This document shows positions 34,186 to 43,979 of a stretch of 64,000 bases of DNA, piece after piece. The translations under genes and the position numbers were made by a program. Origin of the DNA: Chlorocebus sabaeus (taxonomy: Eukaryota > Chordata > Mammalia > Primates > Cercopithecidae); the NCBI RefSeq assembly GCF_047675955.1, contig NC_132917.1, forward strand, positions 12,041,887-12,105,886. The letters run 5' to 3'. Below the pieces are notes generated by a model, which had not been told where the DNA came from, ran no database searches, and saw nothing but the letters and a program-made list of their open reading frames with translations. How positions within the stretch are numbered: the stretch's first letter is position 1; each line of letters begins with the position of its first letter.

Positions 34186-34935
34186 GCTCAACCAGGCAGG
34201 GTGGCTCACACCTGTAATCCCAGCACTTTGAGAGGCAGAAGTGGGAAGATCACTTGAGTTCAAGGGTTCAAGACTAGCCTTGGAAGCATGGTGTAGACTC
34301 TATCTCTTCAAAAAAAAAAAAAAAAAGAAAGGAAAAGAAAGAAAATTAGTTAGGCTTGGTGGCATGTGCCTAAAATCCCAGCTACTTGGGAGGCTGAGGC
34401 TGAGGCTGAGGCAGGAAGATCGCTTGAGCATGGGAGGTTGAGGCTGTAGTGTGCTGTGATCATACCACCTGTATTAGGGTTCTCTAGAGGGTCAGAACTA
34501 ATGGGATAGATATGTAAAGGGAAATTTATTATTAACACACATGATCACAAGGTCCCACGATAGGTCCTCTGCAAGCTGAGGAGCAAGGAAAGCCAGTCTG
34601 AGTCCCAAACTGAAGAACCTGGAGTCTGATATTCAAGGGCAGGAAGCCTCCAACATGGGAGAAAGATGTAGGCTGGGAGGCTAGGCCAGTCTCTCCTTTC
34701 ACATTTTTCTGCCTCACTGGCAGCTGATTAGATTGTGCTCACCCAGATTAAGGATGGATCTGCCTTTCCCAGTCCACTGACTCCAATGTTAGTCTCTTTT
34801 GACAACACCCTCACACACACACCCAGGATCTATACTTTGTATCCTTCAATCCAATCAAGTTGATACTCAGTATTAACCATCACACGTCTACACTCCAGCC
34901 TGGGTGACAGAGACCCTGTCTCAAAAAGACCAAAA
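34186..34935 (+). mobile_element. Alu (AluJ/S-like), sense, split by an LTR insertion
   Basis: The first part, 34186-34469, contains the left monomer, the A-rich linker (A16 plus GAAAG units, 34311-34345) and most of the right monomer. The last part, 34885-34935, resumes at 'ctacactccagcctgggtgacagagaccctgtctc'. The right monomer carries a (GAGGCT)3 expansion at about 34391-34408. The interruption is the LTR at 34470-34884. Confidence 0.93.
34470..34884 (-). mobile_element. Solo LTR (ERV/MaLR-type) inserted inside an Alu
   Basis: Begins TGTATTAGGGTTCTC and ends AACCATCACA, so the ends are TG...CA, as expected of an LTR. An AATAAA signal is present on the minus strand (34530-34525), which gives the orientation. 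Family-typical blocks: 'gatcacaaggtcccacgataggtcctctgcaagctgaggagc' and 'caatccaatcaagttgatactcagtatt'. The 5 bp flanks (CCACC and CGTCT) do not match well, so the TSD has decayed or was never perfect. I cannot fix the family name with confidence. Confidence 0.85.
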
Positions 34936-34964
34936 TCAAAACACCCACACAGAAAAACAAGTCT

Positions 34965-35035
34965 CAATTCCTAACTGTAGCACCTATTAGCTATGCAATT
35001 TGGGACATGTAATTTATCTCTCTGTAGTTTTCACC
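34965..35035 (+). repeat. MIR fragment (short)
   Basis: 'cctattagctatgcaatttgggacatgtaatttatctctctgtag' matches the MIR core box. Confidence 0.6.
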
Positions 35036-35224
35036 CTTTCATTCACAAAGCAATTATTAAGCAATCCTTACTTTCAGGACCCCTAGAGCAATCAACAGAC
35101 AGACAGAGCATGGAGCTTCTGCTCTCTCCTTGAACTCACATGCTGAAACAGACAGGACGCAATGCCTCAGGTTGTTGGAGAACCAGGAAAAGCACTATGA
35201 AAACAAAGACTATTTTATAAATAT

Positions 35225-35430
35225 AATTAATAGAAAGAACACAGTATTTGGAGTCAAAGGACTTGGACTTGAAGCCTGGTTTTATTCTTCCTGAGCTAGT
35301 GGCTTTGGAGTGAATGCAGGCGATTGGCTTTAATTTCTTTATTTGTTAAATGAGACAATACTCCCCTCCTAACAGTATGATAGGACAGTTAAATGCAATG
35401 TCTGTGAAGGCATTTTATGAATAGGAAAAC
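35225..35430 (+). repeat. MIR
   Basis: 'ggagtcaaaggacttggacttgaagcctgg' (5' half), then 'tttaatttctttatttgttaaatgagac', then 'gttaaatgcaatgtctgtgaaggcattt' (3' half). Confidence 0.75.
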
Positions 35431-36150
35431 AACCTGTGAATATCAGTCATTTGTTAATTATTAGTCATTTAAAATGAAGCATAGGGAAATCTCTTGTCTC
35501 AGAACTTAAAATATGTCTGCAATCAACAATTGCTCAGAAGACCATCACATTGGTAATTGATAAAGCATGTTAGGAAACTAGTAAGCATTAGTTAAAAGGT
35601 CCAGAGATGCCCACCAGGGTAGGCTGCCTGCAGAGCCAACAGAAGTTGGCTTAGTGATAAGCGATCTCTGGATGATACAGACCCATGGGGTCCCTCAGAG
35701 CCCATTGCTGTAGCTCTGGCCTTCCTAAGAATGCCCCTGATGCTTAGTGCATTTCTCACTATCAGGAGAAGGACAGTCCAACAGTTTCCATGGGGAACCT
35801 CAGGCTAGAACTCTCTTCTCCAGTAGGAGGCGATAAATTTGCATAAGGCACCTCTTTTGCTTTGTTTCAGTTGCCTAGGAGCTTGATTAGTGTGGTTCTC
35901 ATCCTCTAGTGCCTCCTGATTTAAGGAGAAAATAAACTTCTCAAATACCCAAAGCCGAGGGTGAACTGCCTGCCCTGGGTGCTGCCTGCACAGGCCATCT
36001 AGCACCATCTCCTGATGACCTCAGAGGGCTGCCCCAGGGGGCAGCAGAGACCACTGGCAGGGCTGAAACAGGGTCCTTGTCTGGGGAAACAATGGTTCAT
36101 TGTGCCCAGGGGCCTGCTGTATTCTAGGCACTGTGACTGGCCAGGAGTGA
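35431..36150. other. No gene or repeat recognised
   Basis: About 720 bp of ordinary composition. Frames are short. Confidence 0.4.
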
Positions 36151-36280
36151 GTGGTCACTGTGCATACGGTATACAGACACAGAACAAAATTCATCTTTAC
36201 AATACTCTAGGAGGCGGGCAGTTGCAGATCCTGAGTGAGAGAACCAAGGGACTCGCATGAAGTTGAACAATTGAGTGTAA
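36151..36280 (-). repeat. MIR fragment, antisense (weak)
   Basis: 'catctttacaatactctaggaggcgggcag' and 'cctgagtgagagaaccaaggg' resemble antisense MIR ('...aacaaccctatgaggtaggta... gaggaaactgagg'). Confidence 0.5.
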
Positions 36281-36479
36281 CGTGTGTCTTCGTCCATGCA
36301 CAGCCCTTGCTTTAGATGTTATCTCAGGCAGGATGTTCAAGGAACAGAGGGATACATGAAGGAGAAAGACGGGAAGGAGCTCCCAGCCCCCAGGAGTAAA
36401 CCAAGGCCCCAAGGCACTGTGCTAAATGCCACCAGAGAGGCAGATGTCAAAAGTCAGAGAAACAAAGGTCACACCTAGC

Positions 36480-36625
36480 TGAGGGCATCAGGTCAGGCTT
36501 TTTGGGGGAAGGAGCACTGCCCTGAGTCTTGAGGAACAAGACTACGTCAGGTGGAAAGAAGATGACTGAATAGGCATTCCAGGAGAGGAATGGTGTGAGC
36601 AGCGCTGTCCTGGAAAGCTGAAACT
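36480..36625 (+). repeat. Possible ancient mammalian repeat fragment (family not assigned)
   Basis: 'tgagtcttgaggaacaagactacgtcagg' and 'gaataggcattccaggagaggaatggtgtgagcag' match the recurrent old-repeat pattern also seen near 53.2 kb. Confidence 0.45.
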
Positions 36626-37064
36626 GTAAGGTGAGATTTGACCGAAAATCTGAGAACGCTTGTGTCTATTTCTTTTGAGGGACATATTCTAAAACTGCAA
36701 GGTGGATAGGAAAATACAGCCAGCTGTAAATTAACACAGTAATAGCAGTATACTGGCCCTGAGCAGAAGAGAGCACAGCTATCTTCTGAAGAGCTGAACC
36801 ATGTCAATTCACCTGGTGCCCAGGGCGCTTCTGACTTTGGAAATCCCATTGACATTGATCAAGCTGAACCAGCCTGGCCTGAACACGATGACAGCCGCAA
36901 CTCAGCCTCTGCTCTTCTCAGACTGGACTGAAGCTGCACAAGCTTTGCCTGACCGCTTCACATGGTCTCCTGGAAAGTCAGATCTGAAGGAAAGAAGGCC
37001 AAAGGGGGCCCAGAGAGAAGAAGGTGAACTTTAGGCCCTGGCTGGATCCGATTTGGAGTTGAAC

Positions 37065-37270
37065 AGATTAAGTTCCAGGATTAGAACCAGACTGTCCTGA
37101 CTGTACAGGTGTAGGGAAGTCACCTTAAGCTTTGCATGTTAAATTGCAGCCTCTTTATCTCTAAAATAGAGATGATGATTCTGCCTTCCAGGTTTGATGT
37201 CAGCATAAGAGGAAGTAACACAGGAAAAGCAACTAACAAGGTGCCTAGTCAATGGGAGGTGCTGGAAAAC
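37065..37270 (+). repeat. MIR
   Basis: 'gtgtagggaagtcaccttaagctttgcatg' and 'gcctctttatctctaaaatagagatgatg', then 'caactaacaaggtgcctagtcaatggg', in MIR order. Confidence 0.75.
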
Positions 37271-38090
37271 ATGAGTTTCCATTGCCACTGTGGAATAGTT
37301 AGAAGGAGGCAATCATATAGAAAAATAATTAGACTCTTTCCTATCCTCAAAATACTCAAGTTCTCTGAAAATGGAATGTGATTATTTTTAATCAGCTGAT
37401 TGGGATCCAGGATGACTTCATAGTCTTGTGAACCTAATTGAAACGCATCCAGCTCTTATTGCTGTGAATTGGAGAACTGCAGGCTGCTCTGAACTCACAG
37501 TGACCCCTGCACAAATGACCATTTCATCAACTGCCTGGGGAGGAGGTTCAGAGGCATGAAAAGGAGACACAGGCAAGGACATAAGCTCATTTCCTTCTGG
37601 GGCTTGAGGAGTTCGTCAACAACATTTTAGTTATTCAGTAATGAGTTGCTGATTCCCTGGAGGCAAAACAGGTCTCATGCTTCCCTAGGGAGGCATGAGA
37701 CTACCAGAAGATAGTTTCCCATCTCGTACCTCATCTCTTGATTTTACCGTCTGACCTTTTGAGTTTATCTTTGTATAGTTTCCAGCTCCTAATTGCATAC
37801 CCTGGCATGACCCAGCCACCTCCATCGAGCCCTTCGTGGCACATGACTGCACCTTCCGGCTGTTTTCAGGCTGGCAAGAGGGACCCTTTTATATTTATCC
37901 TCTTGGTAGCACAGTCTTCTCTGCCACTGAAGATAGAAGCCAGGGTAGTGATTCCAAATGACATTTCAGATGTCACTCTTCAGCTACCTGAGATGAAAAA
38001 TTGGGATTCCTGTTTCATACAAAGGAAGCTTGAAATGGTACCCAGGGTATGGGGAGATGCCAAGATAGTGGAAGCTACTGAGTGCTGGGA
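37271..38090. other. No gene or repeat recognised
   Basis: A 122 aa plus frame (37738-38106) lies here. No domain or transcript context is visible. Confidence 0.4.
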
Positions 38091-38205
38091 TCTTATAAAT
38101 AAGTAGAGGCTCAGAGAAGTTTCAGTGACGCAGCTGGTGCGTCAGAGCCAGTCAGAGCAGGACTTAGGTCAGTGTGATCTCACGTCCAGTGCCTCTTTAT
38201 TCATC
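38091..38205 (-). repeat. MIR fragment, antisense
   Basis: 'tagaggctcagagaagtttcagtgacgcagctgg' then 'cagagccagtcagagcaggacttaggtcagtgtg' is the antisense 5' half of MIR. Confidence 0.65.
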
Positions 38206-39235
38206 TCAGACTTGCTTCTGAGGCCAAACGAGGTCAGTGACAGCAGGAAGGAAGGGGAGGAGTGGTTCTAGAATTCCTTGTGGCCATAAGAAGCATGACG
38301 TGCCACACAACACATCTCCTAATGCTGGGTGACTGTGAAAAAGCCTCTAACTATTTTATTATAAACCCCAGCAAATGCCAGGGCAACCTAATGACTTGGA
38401 TTCTCCACAAAGAGAGAGCTTTTGGCACCGAAACAGAGACCTTCAGTCCCCCTAAACTTAAAATGAGCCCTAAATTGGCATTTCAGCCCTCTTTCTTTGA
38501 TTCTTTAGTGGTTTAACTTTGAAATGAAAACACACATTTCTTGGGGGATTTTTGTAAACTGGTTGCAAAGAGCAGATGACCAGCGTCTCCGGCTTCTGTG
38601 TGTTTAGACCCTGTCATCACAGCCTGTGTGTCCGTCCAAGTCTCACTGCAGGGACTCAGGCAAAAATAGTAAGTGAGGTCAGACCTCGAAGGAAAAAAAA
38701 GTCCTTGTTATCTAAACAGAAGGAATCAAATCATCTTTTAAGTGTAAGGTTAAGAAATGCCTTACTCCTACTTGGATCTGTGTTTGTGGATGAATTACTT
38801 AATCTTTCATTCATTGCTACATGGGCTCAGAATGTCCTCTGCAAGCCGGATGCCAGGGAGGATGAAATGGGGGTCTGGCCACAGCAGGCTTGCTGTGAGG
38901 CCAGTGGTGCTTGAGCTTCAGGGTACCTCACCACAGTCCTGGTCTCTTCCCAGGCCAGAGGGGCCTTGGTGATGTGGCACACGGTCTTAGGATTTTATAA
39001 AACACTTATATGTAACACTTAAACATAAACACTCCCCCAAAAGGCTTTAACTTCCGTGAGACCTGAGTGCCCTCTAGTCCTTTCCCATGAGTAGCCTAAG
39101 TCTTGTGGGAGAGACATTCATGCAAACAAACGAATTCCCAAGCACATCAGAGGCACTAAGGTAGAAGTCAGGCAGGGCACAGTGGGACACAAAGGACGGA
39201 CCCCCGACCTGCTGAGAAGACTGTTCCTACATCTA
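38206..39235. other. No gene or repeat recognised
   Basis: About 1 kb. The 112 aa plus frame (38576-38914) has no recognisable features. Confidence 0.4.
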
Positions 39236-39605
39236 GAGCTTGGGGCAGGGTTCCATCCTGTTTCCACGCCAACTGGGTGGTTTGCAATTCAACGCTGATC
39301 TAACTACCTGGAGTTAGTGTAGGACTCTACATGTTAAAGGTTTAGGCCTCCACAAGACTGCCCTGACAAGACGCCAGCCACACTATGGGAGTCCCCAGGT
39401 CGCTGCACTTCTATCCAACTGGTTATAAATTCAAGGGTTCCTGTATTAGTCCATTCTTACACTGCTCTAAAGATATACTAGACACTGGGTAATTTATGAA
39501 GGAAAGAGGTCTAATTGACTCAAGTTCTGCATGACTGGGGAGGCCTCGGGAAACCTATAATTATGGCGGAAGGGGAAGCAGGCATATCCTACCTGGTGGC
39601 AGATG

Positions 39606-39615
39606 AGAAAGAGAA

Positions 39616-39669
<54 letters not shown>
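39606..39669 (+). repeat. (GA)n microsatellite inside the MST-type LTR
   Basis: GA units with a few AAGA and ACAGA interruptions at the ends and about 20 pure units in the middle. Expanded from the short GA run normal in this LTR. Confidence 0.95.
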
Positions 39670-39722
39670 GTAAGAGCCCCTTATAAAACCATCAGAGGTA
39701 AGAGCCCCTTATAAAACCGTCA
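39667..39722 (+). repeat. 28 bp tandem duplication in the LTR
   Basis: Two units (39667-39694 and 39695-39722) starting GAGGTAAGAGCCCC and ending ACCATCA or ACCGTCA, with one base different. Confidence 0.95.
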
Positions 39723-40038
39723 GATCTCATGAGAACTCACTTGCTATCATGAGACAGCATGGAGGAAGCTGCCCTCACAATCTAATCACCTCTCTCCCTC
39801 CACATGTGGGGGTCACAGGTCCCTCCCTAGACACATGGCGATTACAATTAAAGATGAGATTTGGGTGGGGACACAGAGCCAAACCATATCCGTTCCCATG
39901 ACCCCCTCAGGTTTGATAATTTGCTAGAACAACTCACAGAACTCAGGCAAGCACTATACTTTATGGTTACAGTTGTATTATAAAGGGGATACTTAGGGAA
40001 AGGTCTGGCAGGGAGTGCAGAGCTCCTGTGCCCCCTGC

Positions 40039-40192
40039 TGTGGATGGGGGTGCATCGGCCTCCTGTGGAATAGGGGTGCATTGACCTCCTGTGGAATGGG
40101 GGTGCATCGACCTCCTGTGGAATGGGGGTGCATCGGCCTCATGTGGAATAGGGGTGCATTGACCTCCTATGGAATGGGGGTGCATCGACCTC
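40039..40192 (+). repeat. 26 bp minisatellite, six copies
   Basis: Units start TGTGGAAT(A/G)GGGGTGC and end (C/T)G(A/G)CCTCC, at 40039, 40064, 40090, 40116, 40142 and 40168. Variants fall in the order A-B-C-A'-B-C', so the array is a 78 bp trimer present twice. Frames through it (40015-40326 plus, 40206-39967 minus) have a 26-residue period and are artefacts. Confidence 0.95.
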
Positions 40193-40250
40193 TGCATCAC
40201 ATCCATGTGTTCCCCAGCAGAAACCCCTGCCCTTCCCAGTCCTCCTCATC

Positions 40251-40796
40251 AAGTTGTGTGTGTTTGGCAGATGGAAGATCTGGGATTCTTGAGCTGGAGC
40301 TCTGGCCCCTGGGTGACATCCCCTAAGCTCCTGGTAGCTACCAGTCCTGCTGGATGCTCTGCTCAAATCTTGGAGTTGATTAAACTCAAGAAAAGTAGGT
40401 GGCTTGGAAAGAAAAACCTCAGGATTCCCCTCTCTTTGGCCACACTGAGCCTGAAAGCTGATACGGTTCTGCTGGGGTTGGTGAGGGCAGGAGACCTCTT
40501 GTGCTGTCACTTTCCTTATCCCTCTCTAGTGCTGAGAGGGGAATGTCTGGGCAGTTTCAGCTTGACCCGCGCTTGTATTCTCTCTCCCTGTCTCCTTCCC
40601 ACCATCCACTGGCATTGGACAAGGGTGAGCTTTTGGTCCCCAATTGCCATATCCTCCTCCTCCGAGCAGCAGCAAGCCCACACCTTTGCTGCCAGAGGAA
40701 GAATTGAAGAGGTGGCTTTAATAGGTGAACCTCCTTCCACAGCACCCCATTCCCATGCCTGTGATCCTATCTTCCATACCTGAAGCATCCTTTTTT
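40251..40796. other. No gene recognised
   Basis: A 204 aa plus frame spans 40169-40783, starting inside the minisatellite. It shows no domain I recognise and overlaps long minus frames (90 and 123 aa), so I treat it as chance in a GC-richer patch. Confidence 0.4.
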
Positions 40797-41100
40797 TAGT
40801 TTTTAAAATTAATTTTTTAATTTAGAGATGATTTTGATTCACATGCAATTGTAAGAAATGATACAGAGACCCTGTGGTGTACCCTTAACTCAGTTTTACC
40901 CAGTAGTAACATCTTGGACAACTGTAGGAGAATATCACAACTAAGGCATTGAGATTGATGCAGGCAAAGCATAGAACATTTTCGTCATCACAAAGAGCCC
41001 TTCTGTTGCCCCTTTGTAGCCACACTCATTTCTCTTCAATTCCTATCCCCTTCTTAACCCCTAGTAACCATTAAGCAGTCCTCCATTTCTGTGAAGAGAG
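40797..41100 (-). mobile_element. L1M 3'-end fragment, antisense
   Basis: 'gatgattttgattcacatgcaattgtaag' with 'gatacagagaccctgtggtgtacc', 'cccagtagtaacatcttggac' and 'cccctagtaaccattaagcagtcc' is an L1M 3'UTR read in antisense, with an internal deletion. Confidence 0.85.
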
Positions 41101-41615
41101 CCACTGTAAATACAGGTGCACAGGTTTTTGTGTGAACTTAAGTCTTTATTACTGTGGGATAAATAGAAGAATCCATTCCATAAGATATTCTAACATCCCC
41201 TCTGGAGGGCGGACACTTGGCAGAACCATGGCCAAGGTTAAGTACTTAGGAAAAAAACAGGTAATACATTAAAAATTTAGATATTGCCCACTCAGACATT
41301 TATTTGCCTGTGTTAGAAAATACGATGAAGATATTTTTCCAATTGCATATAATAAAAATACTATGTAAGCATAATTATAGAAAAAATCATTTGGCGTTTA
41401 GTACTACTTTCCAAGCACACATAGGCAGGAATAGATCCAAAATCCCTGGAGAGAGTGAAGCTGTTAAGTAAGAAAGATTTATTCTTCACATGTTGAAGGG
41501 AGGTCCTTATTGCTATCCCTGGGCTGGCACCATCACACCAAGTGTCAGGGGGAGAAACACCAAAGGAGATATTTTCCTTTCAAAGCTCTAATCACTAGTG
41601 AATCAATCCCTCTCT
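41101..41615. other. No gene or repeat recognised
   Basis: AT-rich spacer before the microsatellite pair. Confidence 0.4.
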
Positions 41616-41616
41616 T

Positions 41617-41714
41617 TCCTTCCGTTCCCTTCCTTCCTTCCTTCCTTCCTTCCTTCCTTCCTTCCTTCCTTCCTTCCTTCCTTCCTTCCTTCCTTCCTTC
41701 CTTCCTTCCTTCCC
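41617..41714 (+). repeat. (TTCC)n microsatellite, about 20 pure units
   Basis: Pure TTCC from about 41631 to 41712 with imperfect edges (GTTCCC left, CCTCTC right). No Alu is attached, unlike the TTCC tract at 17.7 kb. Confidence 0.97.
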
Positions 41715-41755
41715 TCTCTTTCTCTATAACTCTGTTTGTCTATCATCTTTGTCCA

Positions 41756-41876
41756 TCTCTATCCATCCATCTATCCATTTGTCTATAACTATCTGTTAAT
41801 ATATCTGTCTATCATCTATCTCTGTCACTCTATCACTCTATCATCTACTTATCTATCATCTATCTATATAATCTAC

Positions 41877-41922
<46 letters not shown>

Positions 41923-42020
41923 ATCTGTCCATCTGTCTATCTAATCTATAAATCACTACTACTACAGCTATCTATCTATCTATCTATCTATCTATATCTA
42001 TCTATCTATCTATCATCTAG
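41756..42020 (+). repeat. Complex (TCTA)n/(ATCC)n tetranucleotide region
   Basis: Contains a pure (ATCT)11 core at 41877-41920 and a second TCTA block at about 41968-42013 (six to seven units, an ATA step, then four). Variant TCTG, ATCC and ATCA units lie around them. It resembles the class of STRs used as hypervariable markers. Confidence 0.96.
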
Positions 42021-42540
42021 GTAATCTATTTTTTTTTTTTTTCAATTTGAAGGACTAAAGGAGCAGAGGGAGAATGCTCCAGTCACCCAGTGCCCACTAA
42101 TCGCTGGGATAAGGACTATGCTGGGCAAGAACGCAGGCATAAATGTGGGTGGGATTTCATCTCTGTGGAAACTCCTTCCAAAGGGGAAGTGGGTCTCTCT
42201 CTGGGTCTCTAACAGCCTCATCTCTGGAGATAGTGAGTGGCTTATGTCTTTCTTCCTTTCTTGGAGTCCTAATCCCTCAGGCATTTCTGGATACTGAGTT
42301 ATTTGAGACCCAACACATCTAGCTCTTTCTCAGCTCTTTTAGAATTTCCTGTTCAATTTTTTTAGAGATATAATATGTGGATAGAAAGAGTACTGAAAAA
42401 GACTTAACTCTCTGGTCTCCTCACAGCCTCTCTTCCTGAATTGCAGGCAGTACAAGAGTCACATCCCAAAATGATCACAGGACCAACTGCTCAGAGAAAA
42501 GTGATAGTTCAGCATTTCTGCATGGTGGCCGTCACCAAGT
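42021..42540. other. No gene or repeat recognised; poly(T) at its start
   Basis: T14 at about 42029-42042, then ordinary sequence. Confidence 0.4.
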
Positions 42541-42544
42541 GTAA

Positions 42545-42790
42545 TTTATCCTTATGGTATTTATTTTTGTTGAGGTATTATCGCATCTAGCAAAATACAC
42601 AAATCTCTCAGGTCCAAAGCTAGATGGATTTCTTATATCAGTGTGTGCGTTTGTAACCACTGTTCAGTCACGATATAGAACATCGTCATCATCCTGGATG
42701 GTCCCTCAGGCCACTTCCTACTCAGTATGCACCCCCTCAAGGTTACCACTGTTCTGATTTCTGTATTCAGGCTGAGTTATATACATTTAG
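42545..42790 (-). mobile_element. Old L1/HAL1-type 3' fragment, antisense
   Basis: 'tttttgttgaggtattatcgcatctagcaaaatacacaaatc' followed by 'gtaaccactgttcagtcacgatatagaac' and 'ctcaaggttaccactgttctgatttc' is the antisense 3' end of an old L1-like element. Confidence 0.75.
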
Positions 42791-43292
42791 GTTTAAACTA
42801 TGGTTAAAAATTTATAGCAAAATGCATGCACAGAAACACATAAAAAGAGGAAACATTTTAGAGAAATATAAAAATGTTAGATTTAGTATTTGATGAAGTA
42901 AAAACAATCTGCAAATAGATGAGCTGCGCCCACTAGGAGCCCATGAGGCAACAATGAACTAGACGTACAGATAGGAGGCCCTTGGTCCAAAGGTACACGG
43001 AAGGAAGACGTTTTCTAAATTACCTTTTGGGTGTGCACTTGTTATCCATATAATCCCCAAACGTCAGAGTGGGGAGAGAACGAAGTCAGCATCTAGGTTC
43101 GTCTCCTTTCTTTATAGAGCGGGAAACCAAGACCCAGTGGAGCTACGACATTCACACAGGCCTCAGAGCATGTTCATGTCAGCACTGTGACATTACACTG
43201 TCCATCCTTCAACAGCAGGACACTGCAGTCTCTTCTGCTTACTTATCAAAGGATTAAAATAAAACATCAGTAAAAAATTGAGAGACTTGGAC
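42791..43292. other. No gene or repeat recognised
   Basis: About 500 bp of AT-leaning sequence. Confidence 0.4.
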
Positions 43293-43680
43293 TGTTATGG
43301 GCTTAATCGTTCTTCCCCGAAGTTCATAGGTTGAAGTCCTAACTCTGAGTACCTCAGAATGTGACTGTTTTTGGAGATGGGGCCTTTGAAGAGGCAATTA
43401 AGGGAAAATAAGGTCATGGGGTGGTACTAATTCAATAGAACCCATGGCCTCACAAGAAGAGGAGTTTGGAATCCAGACATAAATAGAAAGAAGACCATGT
43501 GAAGACGCAGCAGGAAGACGCCATCTACAAGCTAAGAGGAGAGGCCTTAGAGGAAGCCAGCCCTGCCAACACTTTGATTTCAAACTTCCAGCCTCCAGAA
43601 CTGTAAGAAAAACACATTTGTGTTGTTTAAGCCGCCCAGTCTGTGGTACTTTATTATAGCAACTCCAGAAAACGAATACA
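43293..43680 (+). mobile_element. MLT1-type (MaLR) solo LTR, sense
   Basis: Starts TGTTATGGGCTTAAT, continues 'ttggagatggggcctttgaagaggcaattaaggg', 'ccatgtgaagacgcagcaggaagacgcc' and 'ttccagcctccagaactgtaag', and ends near 'aacgaataca'. The flanks TGGAC (43288-43292) and TGGGC (43681-43685) differ at one base, which fits an old 5 bp TSD. Confidence 0.88.
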
Positions 43681-43729
43681 TGGGCTGACAAAAGTAGCTG
43701 GTAACTATTTGCTTATTCTATCTGTTCAA

Positions 43730-43960
43730 TCATACATTTACTGAGAACCTAATATGTGCCTGTTATTCTGGGAGATGTTGTGCTAAGGAATTTAAATATA
43801 TTAACTCAATTAATCCTGAGCACAGACCTCTGAGGGAGGTATTGCTATACCCATTTTATAGATGAAGAAAGCAAGCAAGACAAACTGAGAGAATTAGTCA
43901 AACTGACACCCCAGCAGGTGGTAGAGTCATAGACATGTAAACATGTGCAGTGCGGCCTGA
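43730..43960 (-). repeat. MIR, antisense
   Basis: 'tttactgagaacctaatatgtgcctg', 'ttaactcaattaatcctgagcacag', 'acccattttatagatgaagaaag', 'gcaggtggtagagtc': antisense MIR. Confidence 0.85.
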
Positions 43961-43979
43961 CAGAGTCAGTTGTGGGAGA

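Larger units (their letters stand above)
39442..39891 (-). mobile_element. MST/THE1-type (MaLR) solo LTR with perfect 5 bp TSD
   Basis: Runs from TGTATTAGTCCATTCTT to 'gtggggacacagagccaaaccatatc', which is the antisense of the MaLR LTR. GTTCC at 39437-39441 and GTTCC at 39892-39896 are an exact TSD. It contains a GA microsatellite and a 28 bp tandem duplication, making it about 450 bp. There is no internal retroviral sequence. Confidence 0.9.
39240..40250 (-). mobile_element. Decayed solo LTR, copy 2, split by an MST-like LTR and carrying a minisatellite
   Basis: Left part 39240-39441 ('ctacctggagttagtgtaggactc ...'), right part 39892 to about 40250 ('cctcaggtttgataatttgctagaac', 'actcacagaactcagg'). 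Both align in order with the element at 10800-11442. The right part has a tandem array between the 'gggagtgcagagctcctgtgc' and 'atccatgtgttccccagc' blocks. The family is not certain. Confidence 0.72.

Noticed and set aside
39967..40510. Frames with a 26-residue periodicity on both strands around 40.0-40.5 kb
   Set aside because: Produced by the 26 bp minisatellite. The same DNA reads open on both strands.
40169..40783. 204 aa plus frame
   Set aside because: The start codon lies inside the minisatellite, there are overlapping open frames on both strands, and there is no homology I recognise.
17691..42020. Possible CRISPR-like or satellite arrays at the TTCC, TCTA and 26 bp repeats
   Set aside because: No spacer-repeat alternation. 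All are simple tandem repeats in a clearly vertebrate context.
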